64,000 bases of DNA from Alphaproteobacteria bacterium (lineage in GTDB: Bacteria; Pseudomonadota; Alphaproteobacteria; DSM-16000; Inquilinaceae): positions 1-64,000 of the forward strand of contig JANQSN010000056.1 in assembly GCA_028284045.1 (NCBI GenBank), read 5' to 3'. Within the stretch, counting starts at the first letter, position 1; each line of letters opens with the position of its first letter. The notes under the pieces were generated by a model. It had not been told where the DNA came from and made no database searches. It saw only the letters and a program-made list of their open reading frames with translations. This document shows, in pieces, positions 16,842 through 24,608 of this stretch. Made by a program: the position numbers and the translations under genes.

Positions 16842-17668
16842 TGCCGGCCGGCGGCTATCGCGGGCTGTTCGACCTGACCGGGCGGGCGGCCATCGTCACC
16901 GGTGCGTGCGGCATCATCGGCCGGCATCTGGCGGCGGCCTTGGCGGAGTTCGGGGCGCCGGTGGCGCTGGCCGACCTGGACGGCGCCGCGGCCGCGGCGC
17001 TGGCGACGGAGATCGCCGCTCGCACCGACACGCCGGCCATCGGCGTTGCCTGCGACGTGGCCGACCCGGACTCGGTCGCCGCCCTGGTGGCGCGGACGGA
17101 AGACGAATTGGGCCCGGTGCGCATCCTGGCCAACAATGCCGCCACGAAGACCGGCGACCTGGCAGCCTTCCTGGCACCGCCGGAGGACTACGCGCTGGAC
17201 ACCTGGCGGGCGGTGAACGCCGTCAACCTGGACGGCGCCTTCCTGATGGCGCAGGCCGCCGGCCGGGCGATGATCGCCCACGGGCAGGGCGGCAGCATCG
17301 TCACAACCGCGTCCATCTACGGCGTGCTGGGGCCGGACAACCGGATCTACGAAGGCTCGCACTACAACGGCCGGCCGATCTCCACCCCGCCGGTCTATGC
17401 CGCCTCCAAGGCGGGCGTGCTGGGCCTGACGCGCTATCTCGCCTGCGTCTGGGCGCGCCACGGCATCCGCGTCAACGCGATCACCCCCGGCGGCGTGGAC
17501 AGCGGCCAGAACGACGCCTTCCTTGACCGCTACAGCGCCCGGGTGCCGCTGGGCCGCATGGCGCGGGCGGAAGACATGACCGGCGCGCTGGTCTGGCTCG
17601 CCTCCGACGCCGCGGCCTACGTCACCGGCCAGAACCTGGCCGTGGACGGCGGCCTGACCGCCTGGTAG
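16838..17668 (+). CDS. ptmA: short-chain dehydrogenase, PtmA-like
   Basis: 276 residues from ATG 16838 (a second ATG follows at once). Classical SDR: TGACGIIGRHL at 21-31, NNAAT near 99-103, active-site S159 and Y187/K191 (VYAASKAG). The insert GPDNRIYEGSHYNGRPIS between Ser and Tyr is shared with flagellin-modification PtmA proteins as I remember them. PtmA and PtmF are thought to supply the glucosamine precursor of the GDP-legionaminate route. It ends the tightly overlapping legionaminate run; 59 bases follow before the amidotransferase. Confidence 0.78.
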   Translation: MMPAGGYRGLFDLTGRAAIVTGACGIIGRHLAAALAEFGAPVALADLDGAAAAALATEIAARTDTPAIGVACDVADPDSVAALVARTEDELGPVRILANNAATKTGDLAAFLAPPEDYALDTWRAVNAVNLDGAFLMAQAAGRAMIAHGQGGSIVTTASIYGVLGPDNRIYEGSHYNGRPISTPPVYAASKAGVLGLTRYLACVWARHGIRVNAITPGGVDSGQNDAFLDRYSARVPLGRMARAEDMTGALVWLASDAAAYVTGQNLAVDGGLTAW

Positions 17669-17727
17669 GCCCCGATGGCCCGTCTTGCCCCGCCCGCTTG
17701 GGTCCCGCTCGCTTGGAAACACAGCCC

Positions 17728-19053
17728 ATGGCGCTGATCGCCTATCCCGCCGCGGTCGACACCGCGCCGTTCGCCGTGGGCGCCGCCGATCCGCCGGCGC
17801 TCTACGGCCTGCCGCAGGAGGTGCAGTTCTGCCGGTGCTGCGTGATCTCCAACCAGCGGCCGAACTCCGCGGTGGAGTTCAAGCACACCCGCGACACCCG
17901 CAAGGCCACCATCAATTTCGACGAGGAGGGGGTCTGCGACGCCTGCCGGCTGGCCGAGCAGAAGCACGGCACCATCGACTGGCAGGCGCGCGAGCAGGAG
18001 CTTCGCGATCTGTGCGACCGCCATCGCCGCCGGGACGGACACTATGACTGCCTGGTGCCGGGGTCCGGGGGGAAGGACAGCTTCTACGCCGCGCATGTGC
18101 TGAAGTACCGCTACGGCATGCATCCGCTGACCGTCACCTGGGCGCCGCACCTCTACACCGAGTGGGGGTGGAAGAACCAACAGGCGTGGATCCATGCCGG
18201 CTTCGACAACATCCTGGTCACGCCCAACGGCATCGTGCACCGCCTGCTAACGCGGCTGGCGGTGGACGTGCTGTTCCACCCGTTCCAGCCCTTCATCCTC
18301 GGCCAGAAGAACCTGGCGCCGAAGATGGCGCTGCGGTTCGGCATTCCGCTGGTCTTCTTCGGGGAGAACGAGGCGGAGTACGGCAACCCGATTGCCGACA
18401 CGTCGTCCTCGCTGCGCGACAAGAGCTATTTCGCCGCCGCCACCGACCCGTCGACCACCTATCTCGGCGGCGTCTCGCTGGCCTCACTGGAACACGACTT
18501 CGGGGTCGATCCCTCGGAATTCCAGCTCTACATGCCCGAAGATCCCGAGAAGGTCCGGCAAGCCGATATCGAGGTCCACTATCTCGGCTACTACCTGAAA
18601 TGGCATCCGCAGAGCTGCTATTACTACGCCGTGGAGCATGGCGGCTTCCAGGCGTCGCCGGAGCGCACGCCGGGTACGTACTCCAAGTACAACTCGATCG
18701 ACGATCGGATCGACGACTTCCACTACTACACCACCTACATCAAGTTCGGGATCGGCCGCGCCACCTACGACGCGGCGCAGGAGATCCGCTCCGACGACAT
18801 CGACCGCGACGAGGGCGTCGCGCTGGTGCGCCGCTATGACGGCGAATGGCCCAGCCGGTTCGACGAGGAGATCTTCCGCTACCTGTCCATCGATCCGGAC
18901 AGGTTCGGCCAGGCCGCCGGCTGCTTCGAGCAGCCGATCATGGACCGCGCCTATTTCGACCGGCTGACCGACCGGTTCCGCTCGCCGCATCTGTGGCAGT
19001 ACCAGGACGGCACCTGGTCGCTGCGGCGCACGGTGTGGATGGAAAACCGCTGA
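17728..19053 (+). CDS. N-acetyl sugar amidotransferase (WbuX/WbpG/PseA/PtmG family)
   Basis: 441 residues. Opens with the family CRCCVISNQRPN zinc-like segment (C35, C37, C38) and CDACR (C70, C73). The ATP PP-loop is GSGGKDS (112-118) inside DCLVPGSGGKDSFYAAH. These enzymes turn an N-acetyl group of a nonulosonic acid or UDP-sugar into an acetamidino group using ammonia made by HisH-like and HisF-like partners, both of which are in this window. Following legF and ptmA it most likely forms acetamidino-legionaminic acid (PtmG role), but the pseudaminate-like product is a possible target too. ATG 17728 is chosen over an upstream TTG. Confidence 0.85.
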   Translation: MALIAYPAAVDTAPFAVGAADPPALYGLPQEVQFCRCCVISNQRPNSAVEFKHTRDTRKATINFDEEGVCDACRLAEQKHGTIDWQAREQELRDLCDRHRRRDGHYDCLVPGSGGKDSFYAAHVLKYRYGMHPLTVTWAPHLYTEWGWKNQQAWIHAGFDNILVTPNGIVHRLLTRLAVDVLFHPFQPFILGQKNLAPKMALRFGIPLVFFGENEAEYGNPIADTSSSLRDKSYFAAATDPSTTYLGGVSLASLEHDFGVDPSEFQLYMPEDPEKVRQADIEVHYLGYYLKWHPQSCYYYAVEHGGFQASPERTPGTYSKYNSIDDRIDDFHYYTTYIKFGIGRATYDAAQEIRSDDIDRDEGVALVRRYDGEWPSRFDEEIFRYLSIDPDRFGQAAGCFEQPIMDRAYFDRLTDRFRSPHLWQYQDGTWSLRRTVWMENR

Positions 19054-19068
19054 GGCGGGACGGGATCC

Positions 19069-19887
19069 GTGGGCCGTTTCCGCATCATTGCGCGGCTGGA
19101 CATCAAGGGGCCGAACCTGATCAAGGGGGTGCACCTGGAGGGCCTGCGCAAGATCGGCGACCCCAACGCCCATGCGCTGCGCTACTACCACGAAGGCGCG
19201 GACGAGCTGGTCTATATGGACATCGTCGCCAGCCTCTACGGCCGCAACAATCTGTCCGACATCGTGCGCCGGACGGCGGAGAACGTGTTCATCCCGCTGA
19301 CGGTGGGCGGTGGCGTGCGGTCGCTGGCGGATGTGGAGGCGCTGTTGAACGCCGGGGCCGACAAGGTGGCGATCAACACCGCGGCGACGGCCGACCCGGA
19401 CCTGATCGGCGCCGTTGCCCGCCGCTTCGGTTCGCAATGCATGGTGCTGTCCATCGAGGCCAAGCGGCGCCCGCAAGGCGGTTGGGAAGCCTATGTCGAC
19501 AACGGGCGGGAGCACACCGGCCTTGAGGTGGCCGACTGGGCGCGCCGCGGCCAGGACCTGGGGGCGGGGGAGATCCTGCTGACCTCCGTCGACCAGGAGG
19601 GCACGCGCAAGGGCTTCGACCTGGCGCTGGCGCAAGCCGTGTCGTCGGCCGTCACCATCCCGGTGATCCTGTCGGGGGGGCTGGGCGAACCGGCGCACCT
19701 GGTGGCCGCGGCGACGGACGGGCGGGCCGATGCCGTGGCGGTGGCCGACGCCCTGCACTATGGCCGGCATTCGCTGGGCGACCTGCGGGCGGCGGCCGGT
19801 GCCGCCGGCCTGCCGGTGCGCGCCCTGGCGGCGGCCGACGGGTCGGCGGCCGACGGGTCGGCGGGCGACGGCGCCGGAACGATCTGA
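19069..19887 (+). CDS. HisF-like cyclase subunit, partner of the amidotransferase
   Basis: 272 residues, GTG start 15 bases after the amidotransferase. A full (beta/alpha)8 barrel like HisF: RLDIKG with the general acid/base D11 kept, TVGGGVRS, GADKVAINTAA, and LSGGLGEP. The second catalytic aspartate of true HisF (D130 in Thermotoga) is glutamate here, E130 in LSIEAKR, at exactly the same number. With no other his genes near, it is the accessory type known from acetamidino-sugar loci (HisF2), channelling ammonia from the HisH-like protein at 23954. The last 20 residues repeat ADGSA and look disordered. Confidence 0.85.
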   Translation: MGRFRIIARLDIKGPNLIKGVHLEGLRKIGDPNAHALRYYHEGADELVYMDIVASLYGRNNLSDIVRRTAENVFIPLTVGGGVRSLADVEALLNAGADKVAINTAATADPDLIGAVARRFGSQCMVLSIEAKRRPQGGWEAYVDNGREHTGLEVADWARRGQDLGAGEILLTSVDQEGTRKGFDLALAQAVSSAVTIPVILSGGLGEPAHLVAAATDGRADAVAVADALHYGRHSLGDLRAAAGAAGLPVRALAAADGSAADGSAGDGAGTI

Positions 19888-19895
19888 CACGCACG

Positions 19896-20825
19896 ATGCC
19901 GTCGCCCCTGCCGCCGTTGATCCATGTCGGGATCAGCAAGTCCGGCACCACCTCGCTGCAGGAGAGAGTCTTCGCCGGTCATCCGGCGCTTCTGTGCTGT
20001 GGCCGGCCGAACCATCTGACCGCCGACTACCGGGCGTTCCACACCGCGCTGTGCCTGGCCGATGTGCACCGGTCCCGATCTGGCCTCATCGACCGGTTCC
20101 TGGCCGAGCGACGGGCGGAGGCCGACCGGCAGGGCTGCGTGATGGTGCTGTCGGACGAAACCTTGGCCAACGGCCCCTTTGTCAGCGTGGTGGCCCAGCG
20201 GCTACGCCGTTCCCTGACCGATGCGCGCATCCTGATCACTATCCGCAACCAGATGACGTCGATCGTCTCGCACTATGTCAGCCACGGCTATCGCCTGGGG
20301 GGTGTGCCGCGCTCGGCGCAAGATCAGTATGTGTCGTTCGCCGACTGGTTCGACTATCAGTTCGAGGCGCGGTACTCCGTTCTGGCGCGGCTGGACTATG
20401 CCAACATTGTGGAGATCTTCTCAGACGAGTTCGGCGCCAGTCAGGTGACCGTTCTGTTGCTTGAGGATATGGCGGCGGTCGCGCGCGCCTTCACGGACCC
20501 GTTGGGCGCCGATTTGGGTTTGCCGGCCGATGCGGTGGCGGAGCGCCTGACCGGTCCGTTCCCTAGCCCTGCCGACAGCGGCCGCCTGCACTTGTACCAG
20601 CGCTGGCGTGGTCCGTTGGCACCCGTGCGCCGCTTGTTGCCAGACGGCGCCCTGAAGGTGCGGTTGCGCGGGGCGCTCGACGGCTTCTTGGTCAGGGGTG
20701 TGCGCAAGCAGGTAACACTGACGCCGGAACAGCGTCAGCGGGTGCATGATCGATTTGCTGACGGCAACCGCAGGCTCGCTGCCGCCGCCGGCATTGATCT
20801 CGCCACCCACGGATATCCGTTGTGA
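19896..20825 (+). CDS. sulfotransferase-like protein
   Basis: 309 residues. IHVGISKSGTTSLQERVF (9-26) is the PAPS 5'-phosphosulfate loop, and RILITIRNQMTSIVSHY (111-127) matches the 3'-phosphate-binding motif, with the usual RDP reading RNQ. These place it with cytosolic-type sulfotransferases that move sulfate from PAPS onto a sugar hydroxyl. It starts nine bases after the HisF-like gene, so a sulfated glycan is implied. No membrane segment or signal peptide is visible. Substrate unknown. Confidence 0.75.
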   Translation: MPSPLPPLIHVGISKSGTTSLQERVFAGHPALLCCGRPNHLTADYRAFHTALCLADVHRSRSGLIDRFLAERRAEADRQGCVMVLSDETLANGPFVSVVAQRLRRSLTDARILITIRNQMTSIVSHYVSHGYRLGGVPRSAQDQYVSFADWFDYQFEARYSVLARLDYANIVEIFSDEFGASQVTVLLLEDMAAVARAFTDPLGADLGLPADAVAERLTGPFPSPADSGRLHLYQRWRGPLAPVRRLLPDGALKVRLRGALDGFLVRGVRKQVTLTPEQRQRVHDRFADGNRRLAAAAGIDLATHGYPL

Positions 20826-20865
20826 GATCGTAGAATTTCGCGCAGCGATACATTCGGGCATCTAA

Positions 20866-22044
20866 GTGAAAGGCATCTTCTCGGTACACCAGCCTAACTA
20901 TTTTCCTTGGCTGGGGTACTTCAACAAAATACACTGGTCGGATCAGTTCGTTCTGCTCGATGATGTTCAGTATTCGCCTAGGAGCTATACTAGCAGAGCA
21001 ATACTCAACAATCGAGGCAGAGAGCTGATGCTCTCGTTGCCGGTCCATCGAGCCAGTCGCGATTCGACAATTCGCGAGGCACTGGTCAATCCGGTTGAGT
21101 TTGGCGTTAAGCACCTTGAGAGCTTCCGCCATTGCTATGGCAAGATGCCTTACTATCGGGAGGTGTTAAGCCTGATTGAACCACATTTGCGGGCGCAGAA
21201 GCCGATCTCGCTCGCTGACTTCAATAAACGGATCGTGCTTTCTATCTGCGATTATCTCGATATTGAGACGGAAACAATAGAGTTGTCGACATTGAACATT
21301 GAGTCTCGCAAAAATGAAATGATCGCCGAGATTGGTGGTAAATTGTCCGCGCAGATCTACTTGAGCGGCAAAGGTGGCAAAGCGTATGTGACAGGGGAAG
21401 AGGAAGTATATCTGACCCGAGGTCTAGCGTTGGCCTATCATGATTTTCAACAGTTGGGTGATGGTAGTGAGAGTGGGCCTATTGCGAACTACAGCATCCT
21501 CGATAGTTTGTGCAAACTTGGATCAGAAACGCGAACTCTGGTAGCGAATGACGAACATGTGCCGCTCTCTTTGTGGATGGCATCGTCAACCGGATCGGGA
21601 ACGAATGAGTCCGTTGATATCGAGACGCTAACGGAAGCCAAGGTGCTGCAGCACCAGCAGCAACTCACGAGTCTACCCCATGACTTGCCGCTGTACCGCT
21701 GGGACCTGGGACAGTTCTTGACGCCTCAACACGGGAAATTCGCGCTCTCGCTGGTGGCGACGATCGGCGGGCGGGCGATCGGTTATGCAGTCGCGTCGGT
21801 CCGCGATTCGACGACGGCGCATCTGCATCAATTCGTCGTTGCGCCGGAGGCGCGACGACTGGGCGTGGGGCGAGCGCTGCTGACGGGTCTGCTCGATCGC
21901 GCTGCCGCCCATGCGCATCTTCGCCTCACCGTAAAGGTGCACCGGGCCAACCCCAAGGCGTTCGACTTCTACCGACGGTTTGGGTTTGTCGAGATCAATC
22001 GGGTCAACCGCCTCTACAGCGAACTGGCAGTCAACCTCGGATGA
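20866..22044 (+). CDS. WbqC-like protein fused to a GNAT acetyltransferase
   Basis: 392 residues, GTG start. The first ~225 residues are WbqC-like: FSVHQPNYFPWLGYFNKI, DDVQYSPRSYTSRA, NYSILDSLCKLG. After a Ser/Thr-rich linker (about 226-245) a GNAT domain follows, with the acetyl-CoA loop VAPEARRLGVGRALL and the late NPKAFDFYRRFGFVEI. WbqC proteins accompany amino-sugar pathways; the GNAT half suggests N- or O-acylation of the same sugar. The WbqC half is AT-rich (22 G/C in the 60 bases from 21241) and the GNAT half returns to the local GC, so the fusion may join pieces of different origin. Its stop overlaps the GT4 start by four bases. Confidence 0.75.
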   Translation: MKGIFSVHQPNYFPWLGYFNKIHWSDQFVLLDDVQYSPRSYTSRAILNNRGRELMLSLPVHRASRDSTIREALVNPVEFGVKHLESFRHCYGKMPYYREVLSLIEPHLRAQKPISLADFNKRIVLSICDYLDIETETIELSTLNIESRKNEMIAEIGGKLSAQIYLSGKGGKAYVTGEEEVYLTRGLALAYHDFQQLGDGSESGPIANYSILDSLCKLGSETRTLVANDEHVPLSLWMASSTGSGTNESVDIETLTEAKVLQHQQQLTSLPHDLPLYRWDLGQFLTPQHGKFALSLVATIGGRAIGYAVASVRDSTTAHLHQFVVAPEARRLGVGRALLTGLLDRAAAHAHLRLTVKVHRANPKAFDFYRRFGFVEINRVNRLYSELAVNLG

Positions 22045-23210
22045 AGGTTCTCTGCTTGGATATCGAAGGCGGGTTTGGGGGATCGTCCCGCAGCCTGTTC
22101 TATTCGCTGAAGGCCCTGCGCGAGCGTATCGAGCCGACCGTCTGGTGTGCGCGGCGCGGGCCGATCATCGAACAATACCGGCAGATCAGCATCTCCGCCG
22201 TTGTCGCCCCGGCAATGCCACGCTTCACGCCGGTCGCCAAGTTCTCACGCAATATCTATTCCGGTGCGCGCGCGATCCAGAAATGGCTGGCAGCCGCCCC
22301 GTTTCGCCGGGACCTTCTGGCCGCGGCTGAGGCTGTAGATCTGGTTCATCTCAACCACGAAAGCTTGATTCCGCTGGGACATTGGCTGCGCCACGAGGCT
22401 GCAACGCCGGTATCGCTGCATGTCCGCACGCAGCCGCCGCCAACGGCCTTCTCAAGGTGGCTTGCCCGGAAGGCGGTGTCGTTCTCCGGCCTGGTTTTCA
22501 TCTCGGAGAACGAGCAAGCGCATTGGGGGGCTCTGGCCGGATGTCCGCTGGCCGGTCGGGTGATCTACAACATCGCCGAGCCGCCGACGGCAGCCGTGGC
22601 GCCGCTGGCGGCGATACCGACCGACGACCGCCTTAAGGTCGGTGCGCTCGGCAACTTCGCCTATCAGCGGGGCTATGATCGTCTGATCGACGTCGCGCTG
22701 GCGCTCCGCCGAAGGGACTGTGATCGCGTTCGTTTCGTGGTCGCCGGCAACATGGATCTGACGGGGACGTTGCCCGGCCGGCTGGGCAGGCTTGCCCGGC
22801 GCCGGGGCACGCTCGCCGACTACGCCCGCGAGATGGGTGTGGCCGATCAGTTCGTCTTTCTCGGCCGTGTCGAAAATCCGGAAGCGATGCTGGCGGGCTG
22901 TGATGTGTTGATCAAGCCTTCACGCGAGAACAACCCTTGGGGACGTGATCTTTTAGAGGCCATGTCTCTGGGCCTTCCCGCAATCGGTATCGGCAACTAC
23001 AGCAAGTTCGTCGAGAGCGGAAAGACTGGATTGCTTCTGGCATCCTTCGGAAGCGAGACGATCGCCAATTTCCTGATAGAGATGGACCGGTCGCGCAAGA
23101 GGCTCCACCGAATGGGGGAAGAAGCGGCGCGGCGAGTACGTCAGTATTGTAACCCGACGTTGCGCGGGGCCGAGCTCTTCGATTTTTGGGCGGCGATGAG
23201 GGCGCCGTAA
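22041..23210 (+). CDS. GT4-type glycosyltransferase
   Basis: 389 residues, GT-B fold. N-terminal GGFGGSSRSLFYSL resembles the GG(A/S)xR acceptor loop; VGALGNFAYQRGYDRLIDV, FVVAGNMDLTG and FLGRVENPEAMLAGCDVLIKPS are the usual C-terminal donor domain. The EX7E motif is disturbed: in SRENNPWGRDLLEAMSLG the residue at the first Glu position is Asn, with a Glu two residues earlier. It likely adds a hexose-type residue to the glycan. Start overlaps the WbqC-GNAT stop; the deacetylase starts in its stop codon. Confidence 0.8.
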   Translation: MKVLCLDIEGGFGGSSRSLFYSLKALRERIEPTVWCARRGPIIEQYRQISISAVVAPAMPRFTPVAKFSRNIYSGARAIQKWLAAAPFRRDLLAAAEAVDLVHLNHESLIPLGHWLRHEAATPVSLHVRTQPPPTAFSRWLARKAVSFSGLVFISENEQAHWGALAGCPLAGRVIYNIAEPPTAAVAPLAAIPTDDRLKVGALGNFAYQRGYDRLIDVALALRRRDCDRVRFVVAGNMDLTGTLPGRLGRLARRRGTLADYAREMGVADQFVFLGRVENPEAMLAGCDVLIKPSRENNPWGRDLLEAMSLGLPAIGIGNYSKFVESGKTGLLLASFGSETIANFLIEMDRSRKRLHRMGEEAARRVRQYCNPTLRGAELFDFWAAMRAP

Positions 23211-23941
23211 TGACGGAGTTCTCAATTCCGGGTTATCGATCCCTATTGGTTGAGTTCGAAGAACGTGGCTATCGATCTGTGTCTTTCTTTGACGTCGATG
23301 TCGGACAACGGCATCTTCTACTACGCCATGACATCGACATGTCGATTCCAGCCGCGCTGGAAATCGCGCGACTTGAGACGTGTTTGGGCTGTCAGGCTTC
23401 CTATTTCGTGCTGCTTGGCAGTGAACTCTATAACGTACTTGCGCCGGACTCCATCCGCGGACTCCGCGAACTGCTGGCCTTGGGCCACGAGGTGGGGCTG
23501 CACTTCGACGCCACCGCCTACGAAGGCGCAGAGGCCGATCTTGAGGCGGCGGCAGAGCGGGAATGCGACATCCTTGAGCAGTCGCTCGGCGTGCAAGTGC
23601 GGATGATCAGCTTTCATCGGCCGGCTGAGCGGTTCCTCGGCATGGCAGAACGGATCGCCGGGAGACTTCATTCCTATATGCCGCGTTTCTTCTCCGAGAT
23701 CGGCTACTGTTCCGATTCACGGGGGGCGTGGCGATCTGGGAAACCGCTTGAACATCCGGCGGTTCGCGGCGGTCGGGCATTGCAACTGCTGACCCATCCC
23801 ATCTGGTGGGTCAGCCGCGGGACTACCCCGGTCGCAAAGCTGAACGGATTTCTGAACGATCGCTTGGATCGGCTGAAGCGCGAGCTTGGGTCGAACTGCG
23901 AACCATATCGGGACTACCTCTCCGGTGTTCGCGAGCAGTGA
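23210..23941 (+). CDS. polysaccharide deacetylase-like protein
   Basis: 243 residues. LLLRHDIDMS (36-45) is the NodB motif 1 with the metal aspartate pair, and GHEVGLHFDAT (92-102) corresponds to motif 2. MISFHRPAE supplies a late histidine. The family removes N- or O-acetyl groups from polysaccharides or activated sugars; here a cytosolic protein without signal peptide, so an early glycan precursor or an amino-sugar intermediate is more likely than finished polymer. ATG 23210 overlaps the GT4 stop by one base (TAATG). It lies between two genes of the amidination module. Confidence 0.7.
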   Translation: MTEFSIPGYRSLLVEFEERGYRSVSFFDVDVGQRHLLLRHDIDMSIPAALEIARLETCLGCQASYFVLLGSELYNVLAPDSIRGLRELLALGHEVGLHFDATAYEGAEADLEAAAERECDILEQSLGVQVRMISFHRPAERFLGMAERIAGRLHSYMPRFFSEIGYCSDSRGAWRSGKPLEHPAVRGGRALQLLTHPIWWVSRGTTPVAKLNGFLNDRLDRLKRELGSNCEPYRDYLSGVREQ

Positions 23942-23953
23942 CTTGATCTGCGG

Positions 23954-24598
23954 ATGACGATGCGAACGGTCCTTGTCGACTATGGCGTCGGCAATCTCCT
24001 TTCGGTGCGTCGCGCGCTGGAGGCCGTGGGAGCGGTGGTGAGTCAGACGGGCGACCCCGCGGCCGTGGCGGCGGCCGACCGGCTGGTGGTGCCCGGCGTC
24101 GGGGCCTTCGGCGCCTGCGTGGAAACCCTGGGCCGGCGGGGGCTGTTGGGGCCGGTGCGCGAGTTTGCCGGCAGCGGGCGGCCGTTCCTGGGTATCTGCG
24201 TCGGCATGCAGATGCTGCTGGACGAGAGCACGGAGTTCGGCGCGCATCGCGGCCTTGGCCTGCTGCCCGGGCTGGTGGACCGGGTGCCGGATACGGACAC
24301 CGGCGGGCAGCCGCACAAGATCCCGCATATCGGCTGGACGCCGATCCAGCCGGCCGACGGGGGACGCGATTGGGCGGACACACTGCTGGACGGCGTGGCC
24401 CCGGGAACGGCGTTCTACTTCGTCCACTCCTACACCGCCTGGCCGGCGGCGGCGGCCGACCGGCTGGCCGATGCCGACTATGGCGGCCGCCGCATCGCCG
24501 CGGTGATCGGCCGGCCGCCCTTCTACGGCTGCCAGTTCCACCCGGAGAAGAGCGGGCCGGCCGGCCTGGCCCTGCTGCGGCGGTTCCTGGCGATATGA
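23954..24598 (+). CDS. HisH-like glutamine amidotransferase, partner of the sugar amidotransferase
   Basis: 214 residues, class I glutaminase. Catalytic triad C82 (FLGICVGMQML), H196 and E198 (GCQFHPEKS). VDYGVGNLLSVRRALE and PGVGAFG are HisH signatures. It hydrolyses glutamine and passes ammonia through the HisF-like barrel, here encoded 4 kb upstream, to the PP-loop amidotransferase at 17728. A role in histidine synthesis is unlikely because no other his gene is present and the HisF partner has a changed active site. The GC content jumps back up at its start compared with the deacetylase. Confidence 0.86.
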   Translation: MTMRTVLVDYGVGNLLSVRRALEAVGAVVSQTGDPAAVAAADRLVVPGVGAFGACVETLGRRGLLGPVREFAGSGRPFLGICVGMQMLLDESTEFGAHRGLGLLPGLVDRVPDTDTGGQPHKIPHIGWTPIQPADGGRDWADTLLDGVAPGTAFYFVHSYTAWPAAAADRLADADYGGRRIAAVIGRPPFYGCQFHPEKSGPAGLALLRRFLAI

Positions 24599-24608
24599 GG
24601 CGGGCCCG

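Noticed and set aside
23954..24598. HisH-like protein as part of histidine biosynthesis, with the HisF-like protein at 19069
   Set aside because: No other his gene is near, the HisF partner has D130 changed to Glu, and both flank a WbuX-type sugar amidotransferase, which is the known accessory context.
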